Source: CAZOLI01 sp964580675 (lineage in GTDB: Bacteria > Planctomycetota > MHYJ01 > CAYXQY01). Taken from it: DNA of 8,886 nt. The notes beneath the pieces were generated by a model. The model saw only the letters and a program-made list of their open reading frames with translations. It ran no database searches and was not told where the DNA came from. Each line of letters opens with the position of its first letter. Position 1 is the stretch's first letter. Shown here one piece after another: positions 1 to 5,272 of the stretch. The translations under genes were made by a program, and so were the position numbers. The stretch covers positions 1 through 8,886 of the forward strand of contig CAZOLI010000077.1 of the NCBI GenBank assembly GCA_964580675.1. The letters are read 5' to 3'.

Positions 1-954
1 GTCTGTGTGGAACCGGGGGATGTTGCCCTGTCCGAACCAGCCGTTGTCGCTGTGCGGAACCAGGAAGACGATGCTCTGACAGAGAGTCTGGCCCTGGGGC
101 GTTACGCCATCGAAATGGCCAAAGAGAACCCCGAGGAAATCACCACAATCCGACCGGTCCGGGACGGCATCATACAGGATTTTGACACATTCGAGGCGAT
201 GATTCGGTTTTCCCTCCGAAGTGTGTCCGATGAGGACCCCAATTCCGGCCTGCGGGTGGGTGTTCCCTTCCCGTCATCTCTTACCACAGTTGAGAAAAGG
301 GCTATCGATCAGGCTGCCAGACGGGCGGGCGCTCAAAGTGTATGCTTTATTGAGAAACCGATTGCGGCCGGCCTGGGAGCCGGTCTCCCTGTTCAGGAAC
401 CCGGTGGAACCATGATCATGCATATCGGAAGGGAAAGGACCGAAACGGCTGTTCTGTCGGATGGTGAGATTGTCACCTCCACATCTTTCAGCGTTGGGGA
501 CCGCCAGATGGACGAAGCAATACGGGAACATGTGAAGGAAACTCATCAACTGGAGATAAAAACAAACACCGCCATTTGGATCCGGTGGAAACTTGGAACG
601 GTTTATTCCCGGGAACAACCCATTGATATGGACATTGAGGGATGGGACCCGGAGAAAAAACGGATACGATATGTCGAAGTGTCTACCGACGAGGTACGGG
701 ACGTTCTGGACGACGACCTTTCCGTTATTCTTCGCGGTGTCCGTGAGTGTCTCAAGGAGATTTCCCCGGAAATGCAAGATGACATTCACGAAAGGGGCGT
801 TATTCTTTGCGGGATAGGCGGTTTCCTTCCCGGGATTGATCAATTGTTATCCCGCGAGGCCGACGTGCCTCTTACCATCGCCGACGATCCGGCGACCACG
901 GCGGTCCGAGGGGCCTATCAGATCGTGAAAGAACTCGGCGAAAACGCGTCCTGA
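1..954 (+). CDS. MreB-like actin-family protein, 5'-truncated by the window edge, with degraded nucleotide loop
   Basis: The frame is open from base 1 to TGA at 952-954 (317 codons visible). By comparison with MreB of about 345 residues, roughly the first 25-30 residues, including the phosphate-1 loop, lie outside the window. Family landmarks in order are SEPAVVAVR, TTIRPVRDGIIQDFD, FIEKPIAAGLGAGLPV, HERGVILCGIGGFLPGID and IADDPATTAVRGAYQIV; each matches an MreB block. MreB polymerises on ATP under the inner membrane and guides cell-wall synthesis. The phosphate-2 loop, normally DIGGGTTE, reads HIGRERTE here (codons from base 421): the Asp, two glycines and the first Thr are replaced. The adenosine loop GGG is GIG, and the usual RIKxxIG helix reads WIRWKLG. 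No mreC or mreD follows, so this is probably an orphan paralog with altered or lost ATP hydrolysis rather than the housekeeping mreB. The family assignment is firm; the function is inferred. Confidence 0.9.
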   Translation, partial: VCVEPGDVALSEPAVVAVRNQEDDALTESLALGRYAIEMAKENPEEITTIRPVRDGIIQDFDTFEAMIRFSLRSVSDEDPNSGLRVGVPFPSSLTTVEKRAIDQAARRAGAQSVCFIEKPIAAGLGAGLPVQEPGGTMIMHIGRERTETAVLSDGEIVTSTSFSVGDRQMDEAIREHVKETHQLEIKTNTAIWIRWKLGTVYSREQPIDMDIEGWDPEKKRIRYVEVSTDEVRDVLDDDLSVILRGVRECLKEISPEMQDDIHERGVILCGIGGFLPGIDQLLSREADVPLTIADDPATTAVRGAYQIVKELGENAS

Positions 955-960
955 CGAATG

Positions 961-1008
961 GTTGATTCGTTGATTTGTTGAGGGGTTGATGAGTAGATTG
1001 GTTGATAA
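961..1008 (+). repeat. Six-unit degenerate 8-bp tandem array, consensus GTTGATNN
   Basis: Six consecutive 8-base units start at 961, 969, 977, 985, 993 and 1001. Five begin GTTGA and the fifth begins GTAGA; the last three bases of each unit vary. Phase is kept exactly over 48 bp. It starts seven bases after the MreB-like stop codon. No function can be assigned. Confidence 0.75.
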
Positions 1009-1076
1009 GGATATGCGTTCGTAGCGGTAGTGGCGTTTGTTTCGTTGGGTGTGATGCGTGAAAACAGCAGCCAATA

Positions 1077-1136
1077 GGCGGTTGGCGATTGGCGTTATAA
1101 CGGCAGGCGGTGGGCGATAGCCGGTAGGCGATAGGG
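1077..1136 (+). repeat. Degenerate 7-bp tandem array, consensus GGCGATA
   Basis: GGCG-headed heptads start at 1077, 1084 and 1091, and again at 1106, 1113 and 1127. One 8-base unit interrupts the phase, and degenerate units fill the gaps. The same heptad, reverse-complemented as TATCGCC, forms an array at 4917-4954. Bases 1099-1136 match that array 33/38 in inverted orientation without gaps. Confidence 0.8.
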
Positions 1137-1171
1137 AACGACAAAACAGCAACAACAACTAAATTATTTAA

Positions 1172-1195
1172 CGCAGAGGCGCAAAGACGCAAAGA
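1172..1195 (+). repeat. Three-unit 8-bp tandem array CGCAGAGG, CGCAAAGA, CGCAAAGA
   Basis: Three contiguous 8-base units start at 1172, 1180 and 1188; the last two are identical and the first differs at two positions. From general knowledge, arrays of this CGCAAAGA type recur in intergenic DNA of several unrelated bacterial groups. Their function is unknown to me. Confidence 0.75.
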
Positions 1196-1341
1196 ACAAC
1201 AAACGGAAAACAATAAATACGGGAGAAGGGAGTAAGGGATTTGCGATTTTCGACGATTTTAGACAACTCCCGACACCAGACGTTAGACGCGCACCACTTC
1301 CGGATTTCCCCATCCATTTGTTTTTTGTTTGGAGAGTCCCC

Positions 1342-1518
1342 ATGAAACAATACCAAATTAACCCCACCGCCGTCGTTGAGGCCGGGGACGAAGAAGCCGA
1401 GGAGATCGCCCAGGCCATCGTCAACGCGAACCTGGATGAGGATCTCGAGGCAAAACTCGGCCAACTACACGACCACGACGGCTTCGGCAACTCCGAGTTC
1501 ACCGCAGTGGACGTGTAA
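1342..1518 (+). CDS. Small acidic hypothetical protein (58 aa)
   Basis: ATG at 1342 follows a GGAGAG Shine-Dalgarno sequence (1331-1336) with 5-base spacing and runs to TAA at 1516-1518. The product is 58 residues and strongly acidic. Residues 14-37 look helical (AGDEEAEEIAQAIVNANLDE), and the C-terminal third is different in character: HDHDGFGNSEF then TAVDV. There is no cysteine, signal peptide or membrane segment. A leader-like helix followed by a short Gly/Asp/aromatic tail is a layout found in peptide-natural-product precursors, and FGN would suit an aromatic-x-Asn cyclophane motif. However, no maturation enzyme is visible nearby, so this is speculative. The two hairpins begin 35 bases downstream. 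It could also be a chance ORF or the remnant N-terminus of a longer decayed gene. I do not recognise a family. Confidence 0.4.
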   Translation: MKQYQINPTAVVEAGDEEAEEIAQAIVNANLDEDLEAKLGQLHDHDGFGNSEFTAVDV

Positions 1519-1552
1519 CAGTCAATGTGCGCTGTGGAAAACCCTCCGGTAG

Positions 1553-1572
1553 TGCCGGTGCCCTCACCGGCA
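1553..1572. other. Perfect hairpin, 8-bp stem with 4-base loop
   Basis: TGCCGGTG at 1553-1560 and CACCGGCA at 1565-1572 are exact reverse complements around the loop CCCT. The stem is GC-rich and begins 35 bases after the 58-codon ORF. No T-run follows on the plus strand (the next bases are AATAAG), so this is not a canonical intrinsic terminator. Confidence 0.7.
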
Positions 1573-1593
1573 AATAAGAAGAAACCTGGTTCA

Positions 1594-1610
1594 GCCCGGC
1601 TGTTCCGGGC
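1594..1610. other. Perfect hairpin, 6-bp stem with 5-base loop
   Basis: GCCCGG at 1594-1599 pairs with CCGGGC at 1605-1610 around CTGTT. It lies 21 bases after the preceding hairpin, making a tandem hairpin pair. No T-run follows. This could be RNA structure, a REP-like element, or coincidence within GC-rich DNA. Confidence 0.55.
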
Positions 1611-1710
1611 ACTCTCATCACCCATCAGATTCTCAATGAGGCCGTCTTCGATTTTTCTCATGCAGTAAGCAATTAGCGACGGACTAATTGGCTCGCATTT
1701 CCCAAAGACT

Positions 1711-1754
1711 ATTAATTTCTTAATTAAGAAAGTACCTGATTATAAGAAATTAAT
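1711..1754. promoter_or_regulatory. Operator-like cluster: 16-bp palindrome plus a third half-site
   Basis: TTTCTTAATTAAGAAA at 1716-1731 is a perfect 16-bp palindrome. In addition, ATTAATTTCTTA at 1711-1722 and TAAGAAATTAAT at 1743-1754 form a perfect 12-bp inverted repeat. The block therefore holds three TTTCTTA/TAAGAAA half-sites, typical of binding by a dimeric regulator. The AT-richness of the area raises the chance of a random match, but the 16-bp perfect palindrome is notable. No promoter or gene start obviously belongs to it. Confidence 0.45.
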
Positions 1755-1984
1755 CGATACCGTCCCGAATTATGACGTTGAATCAGTGAGAGATTATAAA
1801 GATATCCTATTCCTGACAAAAAAATTCCCTCGGATGCGAATCCGACACCGGGAGAAAGGTAGACTCATTTACAATGCTATTCTTGCGTTTCTCACAATAT
1901 TTGAATTGGCGGTGGTTCGCCGAAGATTGTGGATCCGAAAAATATGGCCTCGATTGTCTGTCGGTTATATCGGTATCCCCACGA

Positions 1985-2836
1985 TTATTTCGATAAGAAC
2001 AGGTTATCGTCTCCACTATATCGCCCCCCCTTCATCGGTCGAATATATTTCCTGTGAATTTCGAAGACAGCATCATCAATATTGTAATCAATGCCCTCAC
2101 GAAGCAGGGGAAAAACATCTTCACGAAACGTAGGGTCATCTATTTTTTCAGTAAGATTTTTTTCAAATTCTGCTCGTGATATTCGTCCGGCATCCCGGGT
2201 TTTTGCAACATATTCATCATAACATGACAGAACTTCACCGGGAGGAACGAGGTTTTCCCTGGTAACATACCAGAGATCAAACAGGTCCCGCCCTTTTTTC
2301 CGATCATACAGTGAAATTAACTTATGAGCCATCAATTCCGTTAGCTGATACGTCCGGATGTCGGCTTCTCCTTCAAACCAGTCCGTTGAAATTCGGAACG
2401 AGTGTTCCTCGGGATCACGCAGTGAGAAGTGTTCCCGAGTATTGATTTCAATTTTTAACCTGCTTTTATCAACGGCCGGATCTCGAACATCAAAGTCGAA
2501 GTGGTATGTGTAGCTGTGTTTTCCGGATTTAAACTTTGCATGATCCATGGGCAGATCCTCCATGACTTCATGGAGCAATGGATACTGAACGCTGTCTTTG
2601 ATCGGGCCCGGTTTTAACTGAACCAGATCCAGATCTTCCGAAAATCGGTGAGGGGGATTGAGGTGAAGTTTTCCCAGGGCGGTACCTCCCCGGAATATCA
2701 ACCGGTTGGATAACGGTTCGTGAGAAAAAATTTCGATCAATACCCGGGACATCATTAAATCATGTTCGATCTGCCAGTCCTCGGTCCACGGGGCTTGATC
2801 TTGTTCCCAGGTCAGGACGGAAGGTTGAGGAATCAT
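1985..2836 (-). CDS. abiEii: AbiEii/AbiGii-family nucleotidyltransferase toxin (type IV toxin-antitoxin)
   Basis: The product has 283 residues from the ATG at 2836. The nucleotidyltransferase core is plain: FRGGTAL near residue 48, then HRFSEDLDLVQ with the metal-binding Asp pair at 68 and 70, KIEIN at 128-132, and the family block ELMAHKLISLYDRKKGRDLF at about 167-186 followed by DLW. AbiEii-type toxins are GTP-binding nucleotidyltransferases; related MenT enzymes add nucleotides to tRNA 3' ends, halting growth and aborting phage infection. All catalytic positions I can identify are kept, so the toxin appears intact. I chose this start because MIPQPSVLTW matches the usual family N-terminus (MIP then W about 8 residues on) and lies four bases after the abiEi stop. 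An alternative ATG at 2863 would add nine residues and overlap abiEi by 23 bases. The codons are visibly AT-richer than those of the genes at the right end of the window, consistent with transfer. Confidence 0.9.
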   Translation of the reverse strand: MIPQPSVLTWEQDQAPWTEDWQIEHDLMMSRVLIEIFSHEPLSNRLIFRGGTALGKLHLNPPHRFSEDLDLVQLKPGPIKDSVQYPLLHEVMEDLPMDHAKFKSGKHSYTYHFDFDVRDPAVDKSRLKIEINTREHFSLRDPEEHSFRISTDWFEGEADIRTYQLTELMAHKLISLYDRKKGRDLFDLWYVTRENLVPPGEVLSCYDEYVAKTRDAGRISRAEFEKNLTEKIDDPTFREDVFPLLREGIDYNIDDAVFEIHRKYIRPMKGGRYSGDDNLFLSK

Positions 2837-2840
2837 GAAA

Positions 2841-3623
2841 TCATTCCGGTTGTAATTCAACATTTACGATGACGTCCCACGGACGGTATCGGTCGCCTTC
2901 GGACCGAGGATGGTGAGTGCTCAAGGGAACACGCGAGATGTCCTGTGACGCGATCCATCCTCGAAGCGGTTCAACGCACTCCTCTTCGCCAAGGAACTCA
3001 AGAATGTACCCGAGCCGTTGAACGCTTGCCCGGCTGTGGTAATTCTTCGATACATCGAGGAGCTCGTTTGAATCCAACTGTTCCGTGAGATCGGAAAGCA
3101 CCGTGGCAACATTATCCAGGTGCCCGGAGCGGTCATCGTAATACACCAGGTCCAGTGCGGTGGACTCCGGAGAGGAAACACGGATGGTTCCGATTTCCGT
3201 GTTCCGATTGTTGATCCGGGTTTGTTCCATGTGAGTGTTCTGGATAAAGACAATTCGAAGGTTCTCAATGGTAATTTTCTCTGTCTCTTCTTCAGCGATC
3301 ACCTGGAACTCCTGGGGAGCGTGATGAGCGGCGCCGTACATCGATGCGGCCGTCAAAAGACCGACATAATACGATCGCTCCAGGTACTCCATCAGTTCGT
3401 GGATGAAATACGTCGCCGGTGGGGTGCCACGACGCTGGTACTGAGGGGGAACAATAACGTAAAAGCCATTCCGCGGTCGAATTAATTCCGACGCCTTTTT
3501 TTTCCGGCTAACCGCTTTCCGAAATGCATCATACGACTGACCGGTTTCCGCCATCGCTTCTTCCTTCGTAAAGCAGTAATCCATTATTTGTAACCGCTTC
3601 CGGACAAAATCGGAAAAAGACAT
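2841..3623 (-). CDS. abiEi: AbiEi-family antitoxin / transcriptional autorepressor
   Basis: This is the upstream gene of the abiE pair, with its TGA at 2843-2841 four bases before the toxin start. From ATG 3623 it has 260 residues. The N-terminus SFSDFVRKRLQIMDYCFTKE opens a winged helix (YDAFRKAVSRKKKASELIRP, then the wing NGFYVIVPPQY), followed by the family block YYVGLLTAASMYGAAHHAPQ and, later, SSPESTALDLVYYDD. AbiEi antitoxins bind inverted repeats at their own promoter and counteract the toxin without forming a stable complex with it. In-frame ATGs also exist at 3641, 3662, 3680 and 3707. The 3707 ATG lies upstream of the TATAAT box, so it is unlikely if that promoter is real. I prefer 3623 because family members usually begin just before the FSDFV-type segment. 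The gene appears intact. Confidence 0.87.
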   Translation of the reverse strand: MSFSDFVRKRLQIMDYCFTKEEAMAETGQSYDAFRKAVSRKKKASELIRPRNGFYVIVPPQYQRRGTPPATYFIHELMEYLERSYYVGLLTAASMYGAAHHAPQEFQVIAEEETEKITIENLRIVFIQNTHMEQTRINNRNTEIGTIRVSSPESTALDLVYYDDRSGHLDNVATVLSDLTEQLDSNELLDVSKNYHSRASVQRLGYILEFLGEEECVEPLRGWIASQDISRVPLSTHHPRSEGDRYRPWDVIVNVELQPE

Positions 3624-3668
3624 CTTCTCTTCTTCAGGCATAACGATATTGCGTGTATTCATCAATAA

Positions 3669-3710
3669 TTTGTGACTCATAACGTCACTTATTATAGAAA
3701 ATGACACAAA
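3669..3710 (-). promoter_or_regulatory. Candidate abiE promoter with flanking inverted repeat
   Basis: On the minus strand a consensus -10 box TATAAT lies at 3696-3691, about 68 bases before the preferred abiEi start. No good -35 hexamer is seen at 16-18 bp, which suggests a weak or activated promoter. TTTGTG (3669-3674) and CACAAA (3705-3710) are exact reverse complements around the -10 box, and GTGAC/GTCAC (3672-3676, 3684-3688) form a second, nested pair. AbiEi proteins are known to repress by binding inverted repeats here, so these are candidate operators. Confidence 0.45.
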
Positions 3711-3751
3711 TACAGTGGAGAATCAAATGAATTGGAAAGGAGAGAAGGGCT

Positions 3752-4271
3752 TCTTTTGACCCACAAAACGGTCTGGCCTGGGCCGTCCAGACGTTCCAGC
3801 AGCTCATTCTCAACATGAGCTGGGCCCATTTCGTTTTCATCCGAACAGACCGGTTCAGTTGTAAATGAAAAACTCCCGGGACGTATCGTTGAGGCCCGAA
3901 GTGGGGAAGCAATCCTTTGTTTAACAGAGTTCCGTCCCCCGGACACCTTTATCTCAAACGCCGCCGGCCTCAAACAAATGGGTCCTACCCGGCGCACCCC
4001 CGATTCCATTGGACGATTCGTATTCTCTACATTGGTCAAATAGGAGTGTAGGCTCAGGACGAATGGTCGTGTTTTACGAGCTCAGAAAATTCTTGCAATC
4101 GAAGTGAAACGTTCTCGAACCGTGGATGAAGAGGACCTCGATCATTTGAAATGGCTCAAAGAGAAGGTAGGGGAGGATGTCCTCGATTGTCTCCTGATTC
4201 ATACGGGCCCCCGAGCGTATCGGAGGGAGGACGATATTGCCGTGATCCCGGCCGCACTCCTGTCGCCGTAG
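3752..4271 (+). pseudogene. Decayed ATPase of the AAA/DUF4143 type (C-terminal part recognisable)
   Basis: The last part of frame 4044-4271 reads KILAIEVKRSRTVDEEDLDH, then LLIHTGPRAYRREDDIAVIP before TAG 4269-4271. This is the characteristic tail of predicted AAA+ ATPases with a DUF4143 C-terminal domain (an IEVK-type nuclease-like strand, then LYTG and a closing AxP segment). The same frame is open back to 3819 except for one TAG at 4041-4043, and contains EKLPGRIVEARSGEAILCL, which fits the family's L-x-GR segment after sensor 1. A different frame at 3752-3871 reads FVFIRTDRFS, resembling the family's FVLTGS strand, so a frameshift lies near 3850-3870. The Walker A region is absent. It is therefore 5'-truncated, frameshifted and interrupted, and not functional. 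The parts upstream of 4044 are a weaker match than the tail. Confidence 0.55.
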
Positions 4272-4630
4272 AGAATATTAGGCGTGGTTCAAACCCGGAT
4301 TACCCTGGAACCGCACCTGGACCCGATATTGAGGGTCGAAAAAGGAAAATATACCCGGCTCAATTTCTGCCGGAAGCCGATCATTCGAATGGGCTGGAGG
4401 TGTTCGAAATTGATCGGAACACCGGCCAGACCCGTACAGGCAGTGGGAGCGAAAAAGCCGTATTTTAGCATCAATAAAAAACCTTCTGGACGATAAGTGT
4501 GGGCCCGGAAGGCCCCCTGTTAACGCAAACGGAAAACATGCTTTCAGCTCCTGATTTAAATAAGCTTCTCAAGAGTCGAAACAGGACCGTTGGGACCCGG
4601 TTCGTAAAGAAATCCAGAATGGTTGTATGG

Positions 4631-4655
4631 CCCCCACGACCTTGCGTCGTGGGGG
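4631..4655. other. Perfect hairpin, 10-bp stem, 5-base loop, A-tract on its 3' side
   Basis: CCCCCACGAC (4631-4640) and GTCGTGGGGG (4646-4655) are exact reverse complements around CTTGC, followed by AAAAA. Read on the plus strand it lacks a U-tract; read on the minus strand the U-tract precedes the stem. It is therefore not an intrinsic terminator in either direction. It may be a structured RNA, a REP-like element or a protein-binding cruciform. Confidence 0.75.
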
Positions 4656-4702
4656 AAAAAGGTCTGAAAAGCTAATAATGGGAACTGCAAAATTGTCCGG
4701 GA

Positions 4703-4730
4703 CCCGGGCCGTTCGATAGAACGGGCCGGG
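4703..4730. other. Strong hairpin, 12-bp stem with one mismatch, GATA loop
   Basis: Bases 4703-4714 pair with 4719-4730 at 11 of 12 positions around the tetraloop GATA. The stem is GC-rich. It sits 47 bases after the previous hairpin, so two strong hairpins lie in tandem in gene-free DNA. No T-run follows. Confidence 0.7.
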
Positions 4731-4867
4731 TGGATCGTCCGGAACGCTCCGGCCGTACAATTCGGGTCCCTCGATAGCAGTCCAGACATCTTCACCCCTG
4801 CCGCAAGGATAGGGGAGTTCTGTAAGAGAAAAATCCTGGTTCTAGCTGTTCAGACAGATTCGCCCCC

Positions 4868-4915
4868 GCACCCTTGCCCCCCTGCACGCCAGCACCCGTG
4901 CCCCTCCGCTCCCCT
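4868..4915 (+). repeat. Six-unit degenerate 8-bp tandem array, consensus GCNCCCNT
   Basis: Units start at 4868, 4876, 4884, 4892, 4900 and 4908, each headed GC, with exact 8-base phase and C-rich interiors. Two more units of the same type (GCACCCCT, GCTCCCCC) occur at 4977-4992, beyond the heptad array. The design matches the 8-mer arrays at 961-1008 and 1172-1195, but the unit sequence is different. Confidence 0.75.
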
Positions 4916-4916
4916 G

Positions 4917-4954
4917 CCCTATCGCCAATCGCCTATCGCCTACAGCCTGCCGTT
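4917..4954 (-). repeat. 7-bp tandem array (TATCGCC), inverted copy of 1099-1136
   Basis: Heptads TATCGCC, AATCGCC, TATCGCC and TACAGCC start at 4920, 4927, 4934 and 4941. Over 38 bases the segment matches the reverse complement of 1099-1136 at 33 positions without gaps, including the non-repeat end GCCTGCCGTT. The two copies face each other about 3.8 kb apart and bracket the abiE segment. Confidence 0.8.
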
Positions 4955-4976
4955 TTTCTGTTTGTCGTTCTCTTCT

Positions 4977-4992
4977 GCACCCCTGCTCCCCC
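4977..4992 (+). repeat. Two further 8-bp units GCACCCCT and GCTCCCCC
   Basis: These are two contiguous units of the GCNCCCNT type, detached from the main array at 4868-4915 by the heptad block. The last unit also supplies the left arm TCCCCC (4987-4992) of a short stem with GGGGGA (5003-5008). Confidence 0.6.
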
Positions 4993-5008
4993 GGTTAAGG
5001 AGGGGGGA

Positions 5009-5069
5009 CCGTCCAGCCGGCGCGCAAGTCACGCTTCGGGCGGGAGTGCACCTCAAACGGGCTGGACGG
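5009..5069. other. 10-bp inverted repeat with 41-base interior
   Basis: CCGTCCAGCC (5009-5018) and GGCTGGACGG (5060-5069) are perfect reverse complements. The interior is GC-rich. It lies between the second repeat mosaic and the lipoprotein gene. It could be a structured RNA or a small palindromic element; no coding function is seen. Together with the neighbouring stem at 4987-5008, it leaves 4955-5196 without a recognisable gene. Confidence 0.6.
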
Positions 5070-5196
5070 CCCGTCCGCTTTCTTCCTCCCCTCTTGCCGG
5101 TGCATGCCGCGTAAGAGCCCCGGAGATACACAAACGGTTAGAAATCAGGTGATAAAATAGCATTCCCCTTTCCTTTCCCGGACCCATAACAGATAC

Positions 5197-5235
5197 TCAA
5201 CTCGTGTTGAAGTTCGTCTGTCGTGCTGTCATAAG
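5197..5235 (+). promoter_or_regulatory. Weak promoter/operator candidate upstream of the lipoprotein gene
   Basis: TCAAC TCGT GTTGA at 5197-5210 is a 5-bp-arm inverted repeat. It overlaps a possible -35 box TTGAAG (5207-5212), followed after 17 bases by CATAAG (5230-5235) as a poor -10. The ribosome-binding site of the gene lies about 27 bases further on. The match is weak and given only as a candidate. Confidence 0.2.
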
Positions 5236-5272
5236 GGTGACGAATTTACGAAACCAATTACCGGGAGACACC

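Larger units (their letters stand above)
955..1341. other. Gene-free intergenic mosaic of short tandem repeats
   Basis: No credible gene or terminator is visible between the MreB-like stop and the small ORF at 1342. The stretch is made of blocks of phase-locked 7- and 8-base repeats (listed separately), plus weaker ones: two GGGAGAA/GGGAGTA heptads at 1221-1234 and a loose 9-base pattern around 1237-1265. Minus-strand open frames here (for example 847-1158) are low-complexity readings of the repeats and were rejected. Confidence 0.7.
1578..1996 (+). pseudogene. Possible frameshifted remnant of an unrecognised gene
   Basis: Three open stretches in three frames read like successive parts of one protein. 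The first runs 1578-1673 (starts EETWFSPAVPGTLITHQ, ends FDFSHAVSN before TAG). The second runs from 1669 (AISDGLIGSHFPKTINFLIK onward, through KKLIDTVPNYDVES). The third starts near 1823 and ends at TAA 1994-1996 (includes FLRFSQYLNWRWFAEDCG). The first switch would need one base removed near 1668. The second sits exactly on a run of seven A residues (1818-1824), where losing one A would join the frames. I recognise no family. Against a gene: a perfect palindrome (1716-1731) lies inside it and no clear start exists. The end overlaps the 3' end of convergent abiEii by 12 bases. This is inference and may be plain non-coding DNA. Confidence 0.25.
4272..4867. other. Gene-poor stretch with hairpins; one doubtful 45-codon ORF
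   Basis: I see no convincing gene here. An ATG at 4538 opens a 45-codon frame to TAA 4673-4675 (starts MLSAPDLNKLLKSRN), without a good ribosome-binding site; its second half runs through the 4631-4655 hairpin, so I do not call it. Two open frames over 4284-4496 give protein-like but unrecognised sequence and may be further remnants of the broken neighbourhood. A short GGGCC/GGCCC stem lies at 4501-4515. Confidence 0.5.

Noticed and set aside
274..843. Minus-strand 189-codon open frame
   Set aside because: It is antisense to the MreB-like gene, whose motifs are unmistakable, and its own product has no family signature.
961..1195. CRISPR array
   Set aside because: The units are 7-8 bp and contiguous with no spacers, unlike CRISPR repeats of about 24-40 bp separated by unique spacers.
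847..1661. Several minus-strand open frames (847-1158, 872-1213, 1164-1661)
   Set aside because: They read through the tandem repeats and opposite the small plus-strand ORF, giving low-complexity sequence without ribosome-binding sites.
1786..2133. Plus-strand 115-codon frame from GTG
   Set aside because: Its second half is antisense to the conserved abiEii 3' end. Only the part before about 1824 may belong to the possible broken gene.
3692..4039. Minus-strand 115-codon frame upstream of abiEi
   Set aside because: It is antisense to the decayed ATPase, has no ribosome-binding site or recognisable domain, and runs through the abiE promoter.
4631..4655. Rho-independent terminator
   Set aside because: The stem is followed by A residues on the plus strand, and on the minus strand the T-run precedes the stem, so no U-tract follows it in either direction.
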